Source of the DNA: Candidatus Woesearchaeota archaeon
GTDB lineage: Archaea > Nanobdellota > Nanobdellia > Woesearchaeales > WJKV01
Reading direction: 5' to 3'
Length of the DNA: 34,772 bases
Assembly: GCA_019323355.1 (NCBI GenBank)
Contig: JAHWHI010000039.1
Coordinates: forward strand, 1 to 34,772
The notes below the pieces were generated by a model. That model was not told the origin of the DNA and did not search any database. It worked only from the letters and a program-made list of their open reading frames with translations. Each line of letters opens with the position of its first letter. Within the stretch, counting starts at the first letter, position 1. The translations under genes were made by a program, and so were the position numbers. Below, one piece after another: positions 1-7,202 of this stretch.

Positions 1-120
1 TATGACGAGCATGCTGCCAGGGACGGGGTATCAGAAAAACTCCTTAAAGAGGCAGAGGCAGCAGATACATTGTGCGACCATATAGATGAAGCTTTTGAAT
101 TAGTTAAAAAGGGTCTTTAA
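1..120 (+). CDS. C-terminal end of an unidentified protein (partial)
   Basis: Frame 1 is open from the window edge to a TAA at 118-120 and encodes the last 39 residues of a protein. The tail is hydrophilic, probably helical, rich in Glu, Ala and Lys, and ends in LVKKGL. The TATA box of the next gene begins about 18 bp after the stop, which fits a real gene end. No family can be recognised from so short a piece. That it is coding is an inference from the open frame, its composition and the spacing. Confidence 0.5.
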   Translation, partial: YDEHAARDGVSEKLLKEAEAADTLCDHIDEAFELVKKGL

Positions 121-137
121 AAACAAATACACATAAC

Positions 138-146
138 CTTTAAAAA
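138..146 (+). promoter_or_regulatory. TATA box of the gene at 172
   Basis: CTTTAAAAA lies about 30 bp before the ATG at 172. At the usual archaeal TATA-to-start distance, transcription begins at or just before the ATG, giving a leaderless mRNA. There is no SD site. Confidence 0.6.
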
Positions 147-171
147 CCTATTCTAAAACCTCGTATATCTT

Positions 172-828
172 ATGAATTCGGTGGATATAATACGTGGGAT
201 GCTGGAAAAAAAATTCAAGGGTTTTAAATTTCCCAGTCTTGACACCCTGGCAAAAAAGTATGATTTTGACATCATCGCAAAAAACATTGAGTGGCTTGTT
301 GTAGCGAACAAACTGTGGGCAACACAGACTTACATTGATATCTGCACAACTGTTAACCCTCCAAAACCTTTCCGAAGGACAATGTACGACGAGTTTGCAA
401 ACTATCTTGTCGAGAAAGGTTCTGGCCTTGAGAGGCTTGATAGGATCCGCCGGGTATTGGATTATGAAAGAGCGTTTTTCAGCAACGGACAGGATGCCTT
501 TTGTCTGTATCCTATGGTTGCAATAATTTCTGGATTGAGCGATCTCAAGCCAGAAACACAGAGAGCAGTGGATATGCTGAAAAAATGTCCGCACAAGATA
601 GAGCTAGCAAAAATATACCGGTATGCAGAGAGAGAGATGCCTAATTATAATAATGCGATTGACCTGCGTTCAATGATCCCATACTATGTTGAAATGATTA
701 AAAGTGAGATGGCATTCTACGAATGGATATCCTTCATGAGAAAGGGAGAGGAAGAAGGCAGGCCGATATCAGAGCTGTTTATTGAGGCTGGAGAAAGGTT
801 CTGCAATGGGAAAATATCAAAGAAATAA
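172..828 (+). CDS. Unidentified 218-residue cytoplasmic protein
   Basis: I do not recognise a family. The protein is soluble, mostly helical by composition, with no signal peptide, membrane segment or metal-binding cysteine cluster. Notable stretches are a basic aromatic N-terminus with KKFKGFKF, a central GLERLDRIRR, and a Lys-rich end. The ATG is set by the TATA box at 138-146, which implies a leaderless transcript. The next gene starts 39 bp downstream with its own TATA box, so the two are probably separate units. Codon use is like that of the neighbours and the frame is intact over 219 codons, so the coding call is firm while the function is unknown. Confidence 0.8.
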   Translation: MNSVDIIRGMLEKKFKGFKFPSLDTLAKKYDFDIIAKNIEWLVVANKLWATQTYIDICTTVNPPKPFRRTMYDEFANYLVEKGSGLERLDRIRRVLDYERAFFSNGQDAFCLYPMVAIISGLSDLKPETQRAVDMLKKCPHKIELAKIYRYAEREMPNYNNAIDLRSMIPYYVEMIKSEMAFYEWISFMRKGEEEGRPISELFIEAGERFCNGKISKK

Positions 829-834
829 CAAAAA

Positions 835-844
835 CCTTTTAATA
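835..844 (+). promoter_or_regulatory. TATA box of the gene at 868
   Basis: CCTTTTAATA is centred about 28 bp before the ATG at 868 and has no SD site after it, which predicts a leaderless mRNA. It lies only 7 bp after the previous stop. Confidence 0.6.
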
Positions 845-867
845 CCAGTGCTTTTTCTTAAACTGAT

Positions 868-1632
868 ATGGAAGACGATTACAGGCACATTGAAGAGGAT
901 GAAGAGAGAGTCCTGTATCATGCCAAGAAGATAAATGAAGCGATAAAAATAGTACTGATACATACAAGAGGTGGATCTGTTTCTTTAGACGCTTTATTGA
1001 ACGGTCTTAGAGTGAAGCCTGAAGATATCCATGATGAAGATGGAGATATGGAAGAGGAACTGGATGGCATTGTTGACGACGAACTGCTGGAAAACAACGT
1101 GCCTCCTGGAGAGGCGATGTTCAGGGCTTACAATCAAATAAAAGGTTACACTGCTGCAACAATAATGCTTGCAGAAACAATACTTGCTGCAGAGGAGCAT
1201 GGTTTTGCTTTCAGGTTCCTTACAGATGAAGAAGCTAAAGCTGCGCAGCTGCAGGTAGAAGGGTTTCCATCGTATATTGCATTGAGAGAGCATAAAAAAG
1301 ATCTTCAGGCAACACCTTTCCTGGAGCTTGAAGGAAAAGAAGTTACAGAAACCCAGGCAGCTGTCCTTGAAAAGATAAGAAAACAGATAATAACACAGAC
1401 TCCGTTCGCAGTCTTTGAGAAGAATTATGTTGACGGTATGTCTGGAGAGAGGAACAGGGAAAGAAGAGAGAATACCAAACATTTCCTGTGCATCGTGAAT
1501 GACACCAAACATCCGCCGTACTTTCAGCTGATGTCAAGGGACAAAGCAATAAGAATCCATGAAGCCTATTATTTCAATCCGATGATGGCAGAAGACGAGC
1601 TCATGGTGTACGAGCATTTCCAGAGTGACTAG
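868..1632 (+). CDS. Unidentified acidic 254-residue protein, possible thioredoxin-like segment
   Basis: No family is recognised with confidence. The N-terminus is strongly acidic (residues 1-15 and again about 50-75). A middle stretch around residues 110-150 contains VEGFPSYIAL, which resembles the strand and cis-proline part of thioredoxin-fold proteins, but no CxxC is present, so a redox role is not supported. There is no signal peptide or membrane segment. The start follows a TATA box at 835-844. The stop overlaps the stop of the convergent toxin gene: the four bases CTAG at 1629-1632 serve both strands. The thioredoxin resemblance is a weak inference from one motif. Confidence 0.8.
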   Translation: MEDDYRHIEEDEERVLYHAKKINEAIKIVLIHTRGGSVSLDALLNGLRVKPEDIHDEDGDMEEELDGIVDDELLENNVPPGEAMFRAYNQIKGYTAATIMLAETILAAEEHGFAFRFLTDEEAKAAQLQVEGFPSYIALREHKKDLQATPFLELEGKEVTETQAAVLEKIRKQIITQTPFAVFEKNYVDGMSGERNRERRENTKHFLCIVNDTKHPPYFQLMSRDKAIRIHEAYYFNPMMAEDELMVYEHFQSD

Positions 1633-1895
1633 TTTCTGTATATATTATCATGATGGTCATAATCCTCAAAAATTATTGTCTGTTTCTCATGGTCAATCCT
1701 GAATATTAAAACAAAGTGTCCGATATGCACTCTTTTAATCCCTTTCATGCTATGATGCAGATCTTTGTATCTGTGACTTGGATTTGCTATTATCTTATCC
1801 ATCTTCTTGAGAGCGATTGAGTATTGGATAGGATCTTTCTTCTTAAGTTTAGAGAATTTCCAGACTATTTCCTCGCTGTAGATATCTTTATACAT
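1629..1895 (-). CDS. RelE/ParE-family toxin
   Basis: This 88-residue basic protein fits RelE/ParE-superfamily toxins, which usually cleave mRNA on the ribosome (RelE type) or poison gyrase (ParE type). Visible features are the N-terminal helix pair (WKFSKLKKKDP), a middle NPSHRYKDLHHSMKG region, a VHIGHFVLIFRID strand pair and a C-terminal FEDYDHHDNIY end. It directly follows the antitoxin: the antitoxin TAG abuts the toxin ATG with no gap, so translation is probably coupled and transcription shared. Family membership rests on size, strand pattern and partner; the molecular target is not visible. A RelE-like mRNA interferase is the likelier option. Confidence 0.85.
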   Translation of the reverse strand: MYKDIYSEEIVWKFSKLKKKDPIQYSIALKKMDKIIANPSHRYKDLHHSMKGIKRVHIGHFVLIFRIDHEKQTIIFEDYDHHDNIYRN

Positions 1896-2123
1896 CTATT
1901 TGGTCTTGCTACGAAAAGCAGCCCTAGACACGTGTTTTCCTTTGACAACCTTGGAGAGCTTTTTCCTGTATTCAGGCTTCAGTTCTGGTCCTAGAATCTC
2001 GTCCTGATACTGTTCAGCCATCAGGTCTATTGCCTGGCTTTTATCATTGAGGGCATATTTTGCCTTGATTATGTTCAGCACGTGATTTGTCCGTTCATCA
2101 ATGTCTATTATCGCTTTCACCAT
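1896..2123 (-). CDS. DUF2683-family antitoxin
   Basis: The 75-residue protein begins MVKAIIDIDERTNHVLNIIK and continues with KAKYALNDKSQAIDLMAEQY, the pattern I associate with archaeal DUF2683 proteins, which resemble ribbon-helix-helix antitoxins. The N-terminal strand and two helices (residues 1-45) would bind DNA. The basic tail (residues 55-75) would wrap the toxin. It is the first gene of the toxin-antitoxin operon and ends exactly where the toxin begins. A near-perfect 26-bp palindrome lies between its TATA box and start codon, which suggests autorepression by the antitoxin or the complex. Confidence 0.85.
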   Translation of the reverse strand: MVKAIIDIDERTNHVLNIIKAKYALNDKSQAIDLMAEQYQDEILGPELKPEYRKKLSKVVKGKHVSRAAFRSKTK

Positions 2124-2133
2124 TTGTACCGCC

Positions 2134-2159
2134 TTAATACCATATTAATATGGAATTAA
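2134..2159. promoter_or_regulatory. Palindromic operator of the toxin-antitoxin operon
   Basis: The core CCATATTAATATGG (2140-2153) is a perfect 14-bp palindrome. With flanking TTAAT and ATTAA arms the symmetry extends to 26 bp with one mismatched pair (2139/2154). It sits between the minus-strand TATA box and the antitoxin ATG at 2123, covering the predicted start site, the normal place for a repressor. Confidence 0.75.
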
Positions 2160-2168
2160 TATATAAAC
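2160..2168 (-). promoter_or_regulatory. TATA box of the toxin-antitoxin operon
   Basis: On the minus strand this reads GTTTATATA and lies about 41 bp before the antitoxin ATG. Transcription should start near 2137, inside the palindromic operator, giving a leader of about 14 nt. Confidence 0.6.
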
Positions 2169-2235
2169 TTTTCGGCTTCAACAGATGGTCTGTCAAACCC
2201 AGTTTAAATATTTTTCTTGACAAAATTTAGAAAGG

Positions 2236-2796
2236 TCACAAATACAATGGGTTCGCATTGATAATAGCCTCGACCAGCCTCTTGTACTTAGGTTTCTCCA
2301 GCAGCTGGTACAATCCTTTTCCGTGCGAGATCACTGGCCTGAACCGGTGCCATCTTATCTTCAAGCTTTCAAAGCCGTCCTCATTGTCAGCTTCATTGAA
2401 GACCATGAAATGGAGATGAGGTGCGCCAGTGTAACCTACCATGCCGATTCCGTCTGCGATTATATCTCCCTGGAGGACCTTATCACCGACTTTCACAAAA
2501 GCAGAATTCTGAGCAATGTGCACGTACTGTGAGAACTCGCCACGATTGTGTCTGATAGTGATATAATTCTGATATTTGATATCCTTATACTTTTCTTCAA
2601 GGCCTCCTTCTGAAGAGTCATCCTTGACATCGACCACTGTGCCGTCATTTGCAGCGATTACAGGAACGTCAGGTTCGAGAAGAAAGTCTACTGCGTACTG
2701 GAAATTCCCGAAATGCACCTGTGGATCAGAGACTGCGATGAACAAAGCATCTATTGGAAACGGTTTTCTGTACCTGAAACATGTCCTCTTGATCAT
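2236..2796 (-). CDS. M23-type (LytM-like) metallopeptidase, cytoplasmic form
   Basis: The 186-residue protein has the zinc site of the M23/duplicated-hybrid-motif fold: H28 and D37 in a YAVDF context, H93 in QYVHIA, and the HLH pair H127/H129 in GAPHLHF. PDVPVIAANDGTVVDV (about 43-57) and VKVGDKVLQGDII (about 101-113) are typical barrel strands. M23 enzymes normally cut peptide cross-bridges of peptidoglycan. Here there is no signal peptide or anchor and most archaea lack such a wall, so the substrate is unknown. The gene is divergent from the histidine kinase at 2891. Catalytic residues appear intact, so activity is plausible. Confidence 0.85.
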   Translation of the reverse strand: MIKRTCFRYRKPFPIDALFIAVSDPQVHFGNFQYAVDFLLEPDVPVIAANDGTVVDVKDDSSEGGLEEKYKDIKYQNYITIRHNRGEFSQYVHIAQNSAFVKVGDKVLQGDIIADGIGMVGYTGAPHLHFMVFNEADNEDGFESLKIRWHRFRPVISHGKGLYQLLEKPKYKRLVEAIINANPLYL

Positions 2797-2852
2797 AATG
2801 GGGCATTATGGTTATAAGGTTTATATTGTTTATCTAGGATTTTGGGCATATA

Positions 2853-2863
2853 TTTTATATATT
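2853..2863 (+). promoter_or_regulatory. TATA box of the hybrid kinase gene
   Basis: TTTTATATATT lies about 33 bp before the ATG at 2891. Its position argues for that start and against a longer frame running back into the antisense peptidase gene. Confidence 0.6.
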
Positions 2864-2890
2864 CAAAGAGACATTAATGACAGGATAGCC

Positions 2891-4573
2891 ATGATCGAGA
2901 ACAATGATGTGAGCAGCGGATCAAAACTGATGCGTGTACAGAGAGATCTTGGGCTTGCGATAAATCTCGAAGAGAATTTTACTGAAGTTCTGAAGATGTG
3001 CCTGACAGCTGCACTTGAGATCTCAGGTATGGACTGCGGAGGCATCTATATTGTGACTCCTGAGGAGGGTCTTGAGATGAAGACGCATTTTGGACTTTCT
3101 GAAGAGTTTGTAGAAAAAGTTACACACTATGACCCTGAGTCTGCAAGCGCGATGCTTGTAAAATCAGGAGAAGCAGTGTATACAAATTACAAAAACCTAA
3201 AAGTTCCTAAAGATGATGTAAGAAACAAGGAAGGCCTTGAAGCCATTGCCATAATTCCGATACCGTCAAAAGACGGGATCATCGGAGGGCTGAATATCGC
3301 TTCGCATAAGTTAATAGAAGTTCCGAATAAAGCAAGGACTGCGCTTGAGGTCATCGCGAATCAGATCGGAGGCGCGATAAGACGATGGAAAGTCGACCTT
3401 CAAAGAGAGGAGCTGCAGAAAAAATATTTTGAGGCGCAGAAGATGGAGGCTGTCGGACAGCTGGCAGCTGGAATCGCGCACGATTTCAACAATATGCTCA
3501 TGGGTTTCATGAGTTTCGCAGAGATGATAAAAGATCCTTCCACACCCCAGGAAGATCTCCTGGAATATGCAAGAGAAATCATCAAACTCGCAAGAAGAGG
3601 GGGGAATCTTACAAGACAGATACTTGCGTCTGCAAGAAAAGGTATTGGAGAACAGGTTGTCATAGATATCGAGGCCCAGATAACAGACGCTGTCATGTTC
3701 CTCAGCAAGACACGGATGCCAAAAACAATCGGCATAAAGAGAGAATTCCATGCCCCTTACTGTAAGATAAGAGGAGATCCTGGACTGATACAGCTGGCAA
3801 TTCTTAATCTAGGAATAAATGCATTACACGCAATGGAAGACGGCGGCGAGCTGATCTTCCGGACAGATGAGAAGAGCTATCTGGAACTTATGCAGAATGA
3901 AAACATACCTGAAGAGTGCATAAAATCATTGGAACCTGGCAATTACCTGGAGATTAGTGTGATCGATAACGGAACAGGAATGGATGAAGCAACAAGACTG
4001 CGATGTTTCGAGCTGGGATTCACAACAAAAGAGCAGGGAAAGGGGACAGGTCTCGGCCTTGCTGCAGTACATGGAACAGTCACTGAGCATAACGGCTGCA
4101 TGACACTGGACACAAAACTTGGCGTGGGTACGACTTTCAGGATATACCTTCCTTTGATACCAGAATCTGAGATTGAAGAGGAGAAGAGAGAACGGCCGTC
4201 CACAGAGATAATAAAAGGAAAAGCGACCATACTTGTAGGCGATGATGAGGAGGGATTAAGAGACAGCATGAAAAGATATTTCACAATGCTGGGTTATGAA
4301 GTTTTCACTGCTTCGTCCGGGGAAAGCATACTGGAGACTTACAGAAACAAAAACATAGATCTTCTGATAATAGATACCCATCTGCGAGATGTAAACGGCA
4401 TAGAGACAATCCAGAAGATTAGAAGACTGAATCCAGACGCAAAAATAATCCTTCTGACTGGCTATGTCAGTGACGCGCGGATCTATGAACAGGGGGCGCC
4501 TGTCCTGATGAAACCTATCGCTCTCAGAGATCTTGCAGAAAAAGCTGCAAAAGTAATCAAAGGAAGAATGTAA
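2891..4573 (+). CDS. Soluble hybrid sensor histidine kinase (GAF-HisKA-HATPase-REC)
   Basis: The chosen ATG gives 560 residues. A GAF-type sensor domain covers about 25-165. The dimerisation/phosphoacceptor helix carries H197 in GIAHDFNN. The ATPase domain shows the N box (LNLGINALHAME), G1 (VIDNGTGMD) and G2 (GKGTGLGLAAVHG). A C-terminal receiver domain has the acidic pair DD, phosphoacceptor D495 in LLIIDTHL, a conserved Thr in LLTGY and K541 in LMKP. Phosphate should pass from H197 to D495. There are no membrane segments, so it senses a cytoplasmic signal. No separate response regulator or output domain lies nearby. The frame is open back to 2576, but that part overlaps the divergent peptidase gene and lies before the TATA box. 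Confidence 0.92.
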   Translation: MIENNDVSSGSKLMRVQRDLGLAINLEENFTEVLKMCLTAALEISGMDCGGIYIVTPEEGLEMKTHFGLSEEFVEKVTHYDPESASAMLVKSGEAVYTNYKNLKVPKDDVRNKEGLEAIAIIPIPSKDGIIGGLNIASHKLIEVPNKARTALEVIANQIGGAIRRWKVDLQREELQKKYFEAQKMEAVGQLAAGIAHDFNNMLMGFMSFAEMIKDPSTPQEDLLEYAREIIKLARRGGNLTRQILASARKGIGEQVVIDIEAQITDAVMFLSKTRMPKTIGIKREFHAPYCKIRGDPGLIQLAILNLGINALHAMEDGGELIFRTDEKSYLELMQNENIPEECIKSLEPGNYLEISVIDNGTGMDEATRLRCFELGFTTKEQGKGTGLGLAAVHGTVTEHNGCMTLDTKLGVGTTFRIYLPLIPESEIEEEKRERPSTEIIKGKATILVGDDEEGLRDSMKRYFTMLGYEVFTASSGESILETYRNKNIDLLIIDTHLRDVNGIETIQKIRRLNPDAKIILLTGYVSDARIYEQGAPVLMKPIALRDLAEKAAKVIKGRM

Positions 4574-4652
4574 GCTTATTTCTAAAAAAAGAAAAAAATT
4601 CTCAAACATCAAAATAATGAGCATGAAAAAATAATCTGTTCACAGGAAAGTT

Positions 4653-4727
4653 TTATTCGTCATCGTCTGATGCATCGTAGTCATCATCTTCTACTTCTTC
4701 TACTACTTTCTTTTTCTTTGCGACCAT
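4653..4727 (-). CDS. 24-residue microprotein with lysine patch and acidic tail
   Basis: The peptide starts MVAKKKKVVEEVEDDDY and ends in an Asp/Glu-rich tail (12 acidic residues of 24). The start is supported by a strong SD site, AGGAGGTGG, 6 bp before the ATG. The upstream leader contains a hairpin, and a T-rich tract follows the stop. The bipolar charge could suit binding to a basic protein or nucleic-acid complex, but this is a guess. It sits alone between convergent neighbours. No family is recognised. Confidence 0.65.
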   Translation of the reverse strand: MVAKKKKVVEEVEDDDYDASDDDE

Positions 4728-4765
4728 TTTGGCCACCTCCTGATTTAGATCCATCCCCTCTGTTA

Positions 4766-4783
4766 TGGCAAAGGGTTCTGCCA
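4766..4783 (-). promoter_or_regulatory. Leader hairpin upstream of the 24-residue microprotein
   Basis: TGGCA (4766-4770) pairs with TGCCA (4779-4783) around an 8-nt loop. It lies about 30 bp before the SD site, in a GC-richer stretch (4750-4800) than its surroundings. A TATA-like TTTAATAG lies upstream near 4832-4840 on the minus strand. The leader would then be about 90 nt, unusually long for this window. Confidence 0.4.
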
Positions 4784-4893
4784 CCCGGCCTCAAGGACGG
4801 AAGTTGTTATTAAAGGTTCTGTTTTGTATAGAAAAAGCTATTAAACACGGTTTATAGAGGCTATAAACAGGTTTTACAGAAAAAAACATGCAG

Positions 4894-4902
4894 GTTTATA
4901 AG
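4894..4902 (+). promoter_or_regulatory. TATA box of the half-size MFS gene
   Basis: GTTTATAAG lies about 28 bp before the ATG at 4926, which predicts a leaderless transcript and decides between the ATG and an upstream TTG at 4914. Confidence 0.6.
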
Positions 4903-4925
4903 CCAGTTCCTCCTTGCTGGAGGGG

Positions 4926-5543
4926 ATGAACAGGACCATAAAGCTACTAATGCTTTCAGATATATTCTTCCTTACAGGGTTCGGGCTGATAGACCCTATC
5001 CTGGGCATCTTCATAAAGGAGGACCTTATAGGAGGTACGATCTTCATGGCAGGTCTTGCGAGCACGCTTTTCCTGGTCACAAAATGCCTTATCCAGCTTC
5101 CGTTCTCGAGGTATGTTGACAAGCACGATGATAAAGTCAAGTGGCTTATAGTCGGGTCATTGCTCGCAGCGTCTGTCCCTTTCGGGTATATCTTTGTGAA
5201 GCATGTGCACACGATCATTTTCCTGCAGATACTCCAGGGAATAGGAAGCGGTCTTGCTTATCCCACTTGGTTAGGACTGTGGAGCACGCACCTTGACAAG
5301 AAGCATGAAAGTTTTGAGTGGAGCCTGTACTCGACACTGACTGGATTAGGCACTGCAGCGACAGCTGCCATCGGAGCTGCAATAGCGCAGTTCATAGGTT
5401 TCCAGTATACGTTCGCTGTCGTCGGCATAATGTCGTTAATCGGAGCTGGCATACTGTTCGGCCTCGAGAGAAAAAAACATAAACTTGACAAGGCAAGATC
5501 ACATCATTACCATAGAAGAAGAAAGATAGTTAAGACAAGTTAA
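4926..5543 (+). CDS. Half-size (six-helix) MFS transporter-like membrane protein
   Basis: The protein has 205 residues and about six hydrophobic helices. It resembles the N-terminal half of major facilitator transporters, with a motif-A-like loop RYVDKHDDKVKW (about residues 57-68) between helices 2 and 3, and LQGIGSGLAYPTWLGL in helix 4. Full MFS proteins have twelve helices and about 400 residues. This one ends cleanly in a very basic His/Arg/Lys-rich cytoplasmic tail, not a frameshift, so it is probably a natural half-transporter that would need to dimerise, or a relic. The substrate cannot be read. The next gene is convergent, 19 bp away. Confidence 0.8.
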   Translation: MNRTIKLLMLSDIFFLTGFGLIDPILGIFIKEDLIGGTIFMAGLASTLFLVTKCLIQLPFSRYVDKHDDKVKWLIVGSLLAASVPFGYIFVKHVHTIIFLQILQGIGSGLAYPTWLGLWSTHLDKKHESFEWSLYSTLTGLGTAATAAIGAAIAQFIGFQYTFAVVGIMSLIGAGILFGLERKKHKLDKARSHHYHRRRKIVKTS

Positions 5544-5562
5544 AAAAGAAAAAAAAGGGAGC

Positions 5563-7068
5563 TTATCTCCCGAATATCCTACTGAAAAAACCAAGGATTT
5601 TTTCCATTATCCCTCTTTGTTCTCTCAGTTCTTTTTCAATACCTTCTATTTTTGCACCAATACTCTGACATACTCCGTCTTGGCAGGAGTTGCTGACACA
5701 CTCGTAATTGTTTTGACATTGTTCGCCGAGCGGTCTCTGCGACTCCAGTTCTCTGTATATATTACAGAACAATGGTTTTTGTTCGCCATTTTCTTTCACC
5801 AAACGTGTTCCGATCGGAAGACAGTTATCCTCCCAAACGCAGCCAGAACAATCTCTTCGGAATTCCGAAGGCATTGGTTTCGGGCGGAACTCTTCTGGCC
5901 TTGACAGGTCTTCTTCTGGGATATCAATCGCAGGCAGAGCAACCTCTTCTGGCATTGGCTGAGTTCTCCTCCATTCCCCACTCAAGATTTGACAACGCTC
6001 GTTCATCTCATCGTACTTTCTCATTAATTCTTCTGGGATGTCTAATTCATATCTTTCAACAAGCATTCGCTTGAATTCTTCGAGTTCTCTTCTGCATTGC
6101 TCGTATTCTGGATGAACTTCAACAACTTCGGCATACGGTTTGCATTTGAGCGCTATTCTTTCTTTTAATTCAACCTGTCTTTCTGGAGACATTTCTTGAA
6201 ATTCAGCCTCAGAAGGTATGCTTTCTCTAACGCATCTGTCGTAGTCGCTTGGTTCTGGTTCAATTGGAATTGGTTTTCCAAAACGTTCGCCGCAGACAGT
6301 CAATCCTTCCCTTTGTATTCTTTCTGCTTCTGGATAATCTTGTCGATATCTGTAGTAATTTGCTTTTTCAAGATAGTTGCTCACGCACTTGTCGTACGTG
6401 AGCTTATCTTCCACCAGGGGTTGACCCAGTGTTGGCTTTGATATCATGACTGGTTCAGGCATCTCAGGCAGCTGCGGCTCTATGCTAATATCACAATATA
6501 ATTTATCATTGAACCGGACAATATGCCAAAGTGACAGCATTGCACGGTCATCTATTGGAAAATGTAACTCATAGAAATTCTGAGCTTCTTTTGGATTTCT
6601 TAATTTTGCGATCTGGCCGTTAACTTCAAACACTGCGCCGCCTCGATCTATACTTTTGACAAGTACAGTATATTGTTTTCCTTCAAGAGTAAAGGTTCCT
6701 GTCTGGCCTGTAGTAATAGGATATCTAATGCTTTCTAGATTGTCAACTCTTCCGACCGGATCGATATAAAATTGAACTTTATTGCCTTCAACATCAATAA
6801 CTCCTATCTCAGAATTATCTGCCAATTGGAACCACTGCCCCATTGCAATAAGATCTGTCATTTCTCCATTGACCTGGAACTTTGCACTTCTTCCAGATAC
6901 AAATCTCAATGAAACTTCATAATCTATAGCACCAACTTGGAAAATTTTAGTCTCTCCAACAGCTAGTGAACCAGGTACAGCAGCATCAACTGAATTGTAT
7001 GCTGTCGCGCTTATTGTAGTTGCCAAAAACATTGCGATGATAAGCAATGCGAACATAATTTTTTTCAT
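5563..7068 (-). CDS. Secreted cysteine-rich protein with a duplicated beta domain
   Basis: The start at 7068 follows an SD site (GGAGGT, 8 bp away) and begins MKKIMFALLIIAMFLATT, a signal peptide ending near residue 20-25. An upstream ATG at 7116 in the same frame lacks these. Two related segments follow (about 33-95 and 115-185): each has a short strand, a (K/A)F(Q/E)VNG(E/Q) core and a similar tail, which points to an internal duplication. The middle is Pro/Glu-rich and charged. The C-terminal part has many cysteines in patterns such as CSGCVWEDNC and EQCQNNYECVSNSCQDGVC, typical of extracellular DPANN proteins. It ends in an amphipathic helix (IMEKILGFFSRIFGR) that could touch membrane. 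No enzyme motif is seen. Confidence 0.8.
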   Translation of the reverse strand: MKKIMFALLIIAMFLATTISATAYNSVDAAVPGSLAVGETKIFQVGAIDYEVSLRFVSGRSAKFQVNGEMTDLIAMGQWFQLADNSEIGVIDVEGNKVQFYIDPVGRVDNLESIRYPITTGQTGTFTLEGKQYTVLVKSIDRGGAVFEVNGQIAKLRNPKEAQNFYELHFPIDDRAMLSLWHIVRFNDKLYCDISIEPQLPEMPEPVMISKPTLGQPLVEDKLTYDKCVSNYLEKANYYRYRQDYPEAERIQREGLTVCGERFGKPIPIEPEPSDYDRCVRESIPSEAEFQEMSPERQVELKERIALKCKPYAEVVEVHPEYEQCRRELEEFKRMLVERYELDIPEELMRKYDEMNERCQILSGEWRRTQPMPEEVALPAIDIPEEDLSRPEEFRPKPMPSEFRRDCSGCVWEDNCLPIGTRLVKENGEQKPLFCNIYRELESQRPLGEQCQNNYECVSNSCQDGVCQSIGAKIEGIEKELREQRGIMEKILGFFSRIFGR

Positions 7069-7124
7069 ATTCACGACCTCCGAAAATGTTTTCATGGAGT
7101 ATAGTAGGCATGACAAATATTTAA

Positions 7125-7174
7125 TGATTGGGCGGGCAGACTAAAAGAATCCATATAAAATAGATGCCCAATCA
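7125..7174. repeat. 9-bp inverted repeat between the regulator and the secreted protein
   Basis: TGATTGGGC (7125-7133) and GCCCAATCA (7166-7174) are exact inverted copies 32 bp apart. They lie after the stop of the regulator gene and upstream of the secreted-protein gene. Either a two-site operator or an RNA stem separating the two genes would fit. Confidence 0.6.
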
Positions 7175-7202
7175 GAAAAAGAAGGCCGATTCAATGCCCG
7201 TT

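Noticed and set aside
2576..2890. N-terminal extension of the hybrid kinase
   Set aside because: It overlaps the divergent peptidase gene and lies before the TATA box at 2853-2863; part of it only looks like a membrane helix because the promoter is AT-rich.
3311..3751. 146-codon minus-strand frame inside the kinase gene
   Set aside because: Antisense shadow of a well-supported gene, Ser/Cys/Phe-rich as expected for reverse frames.
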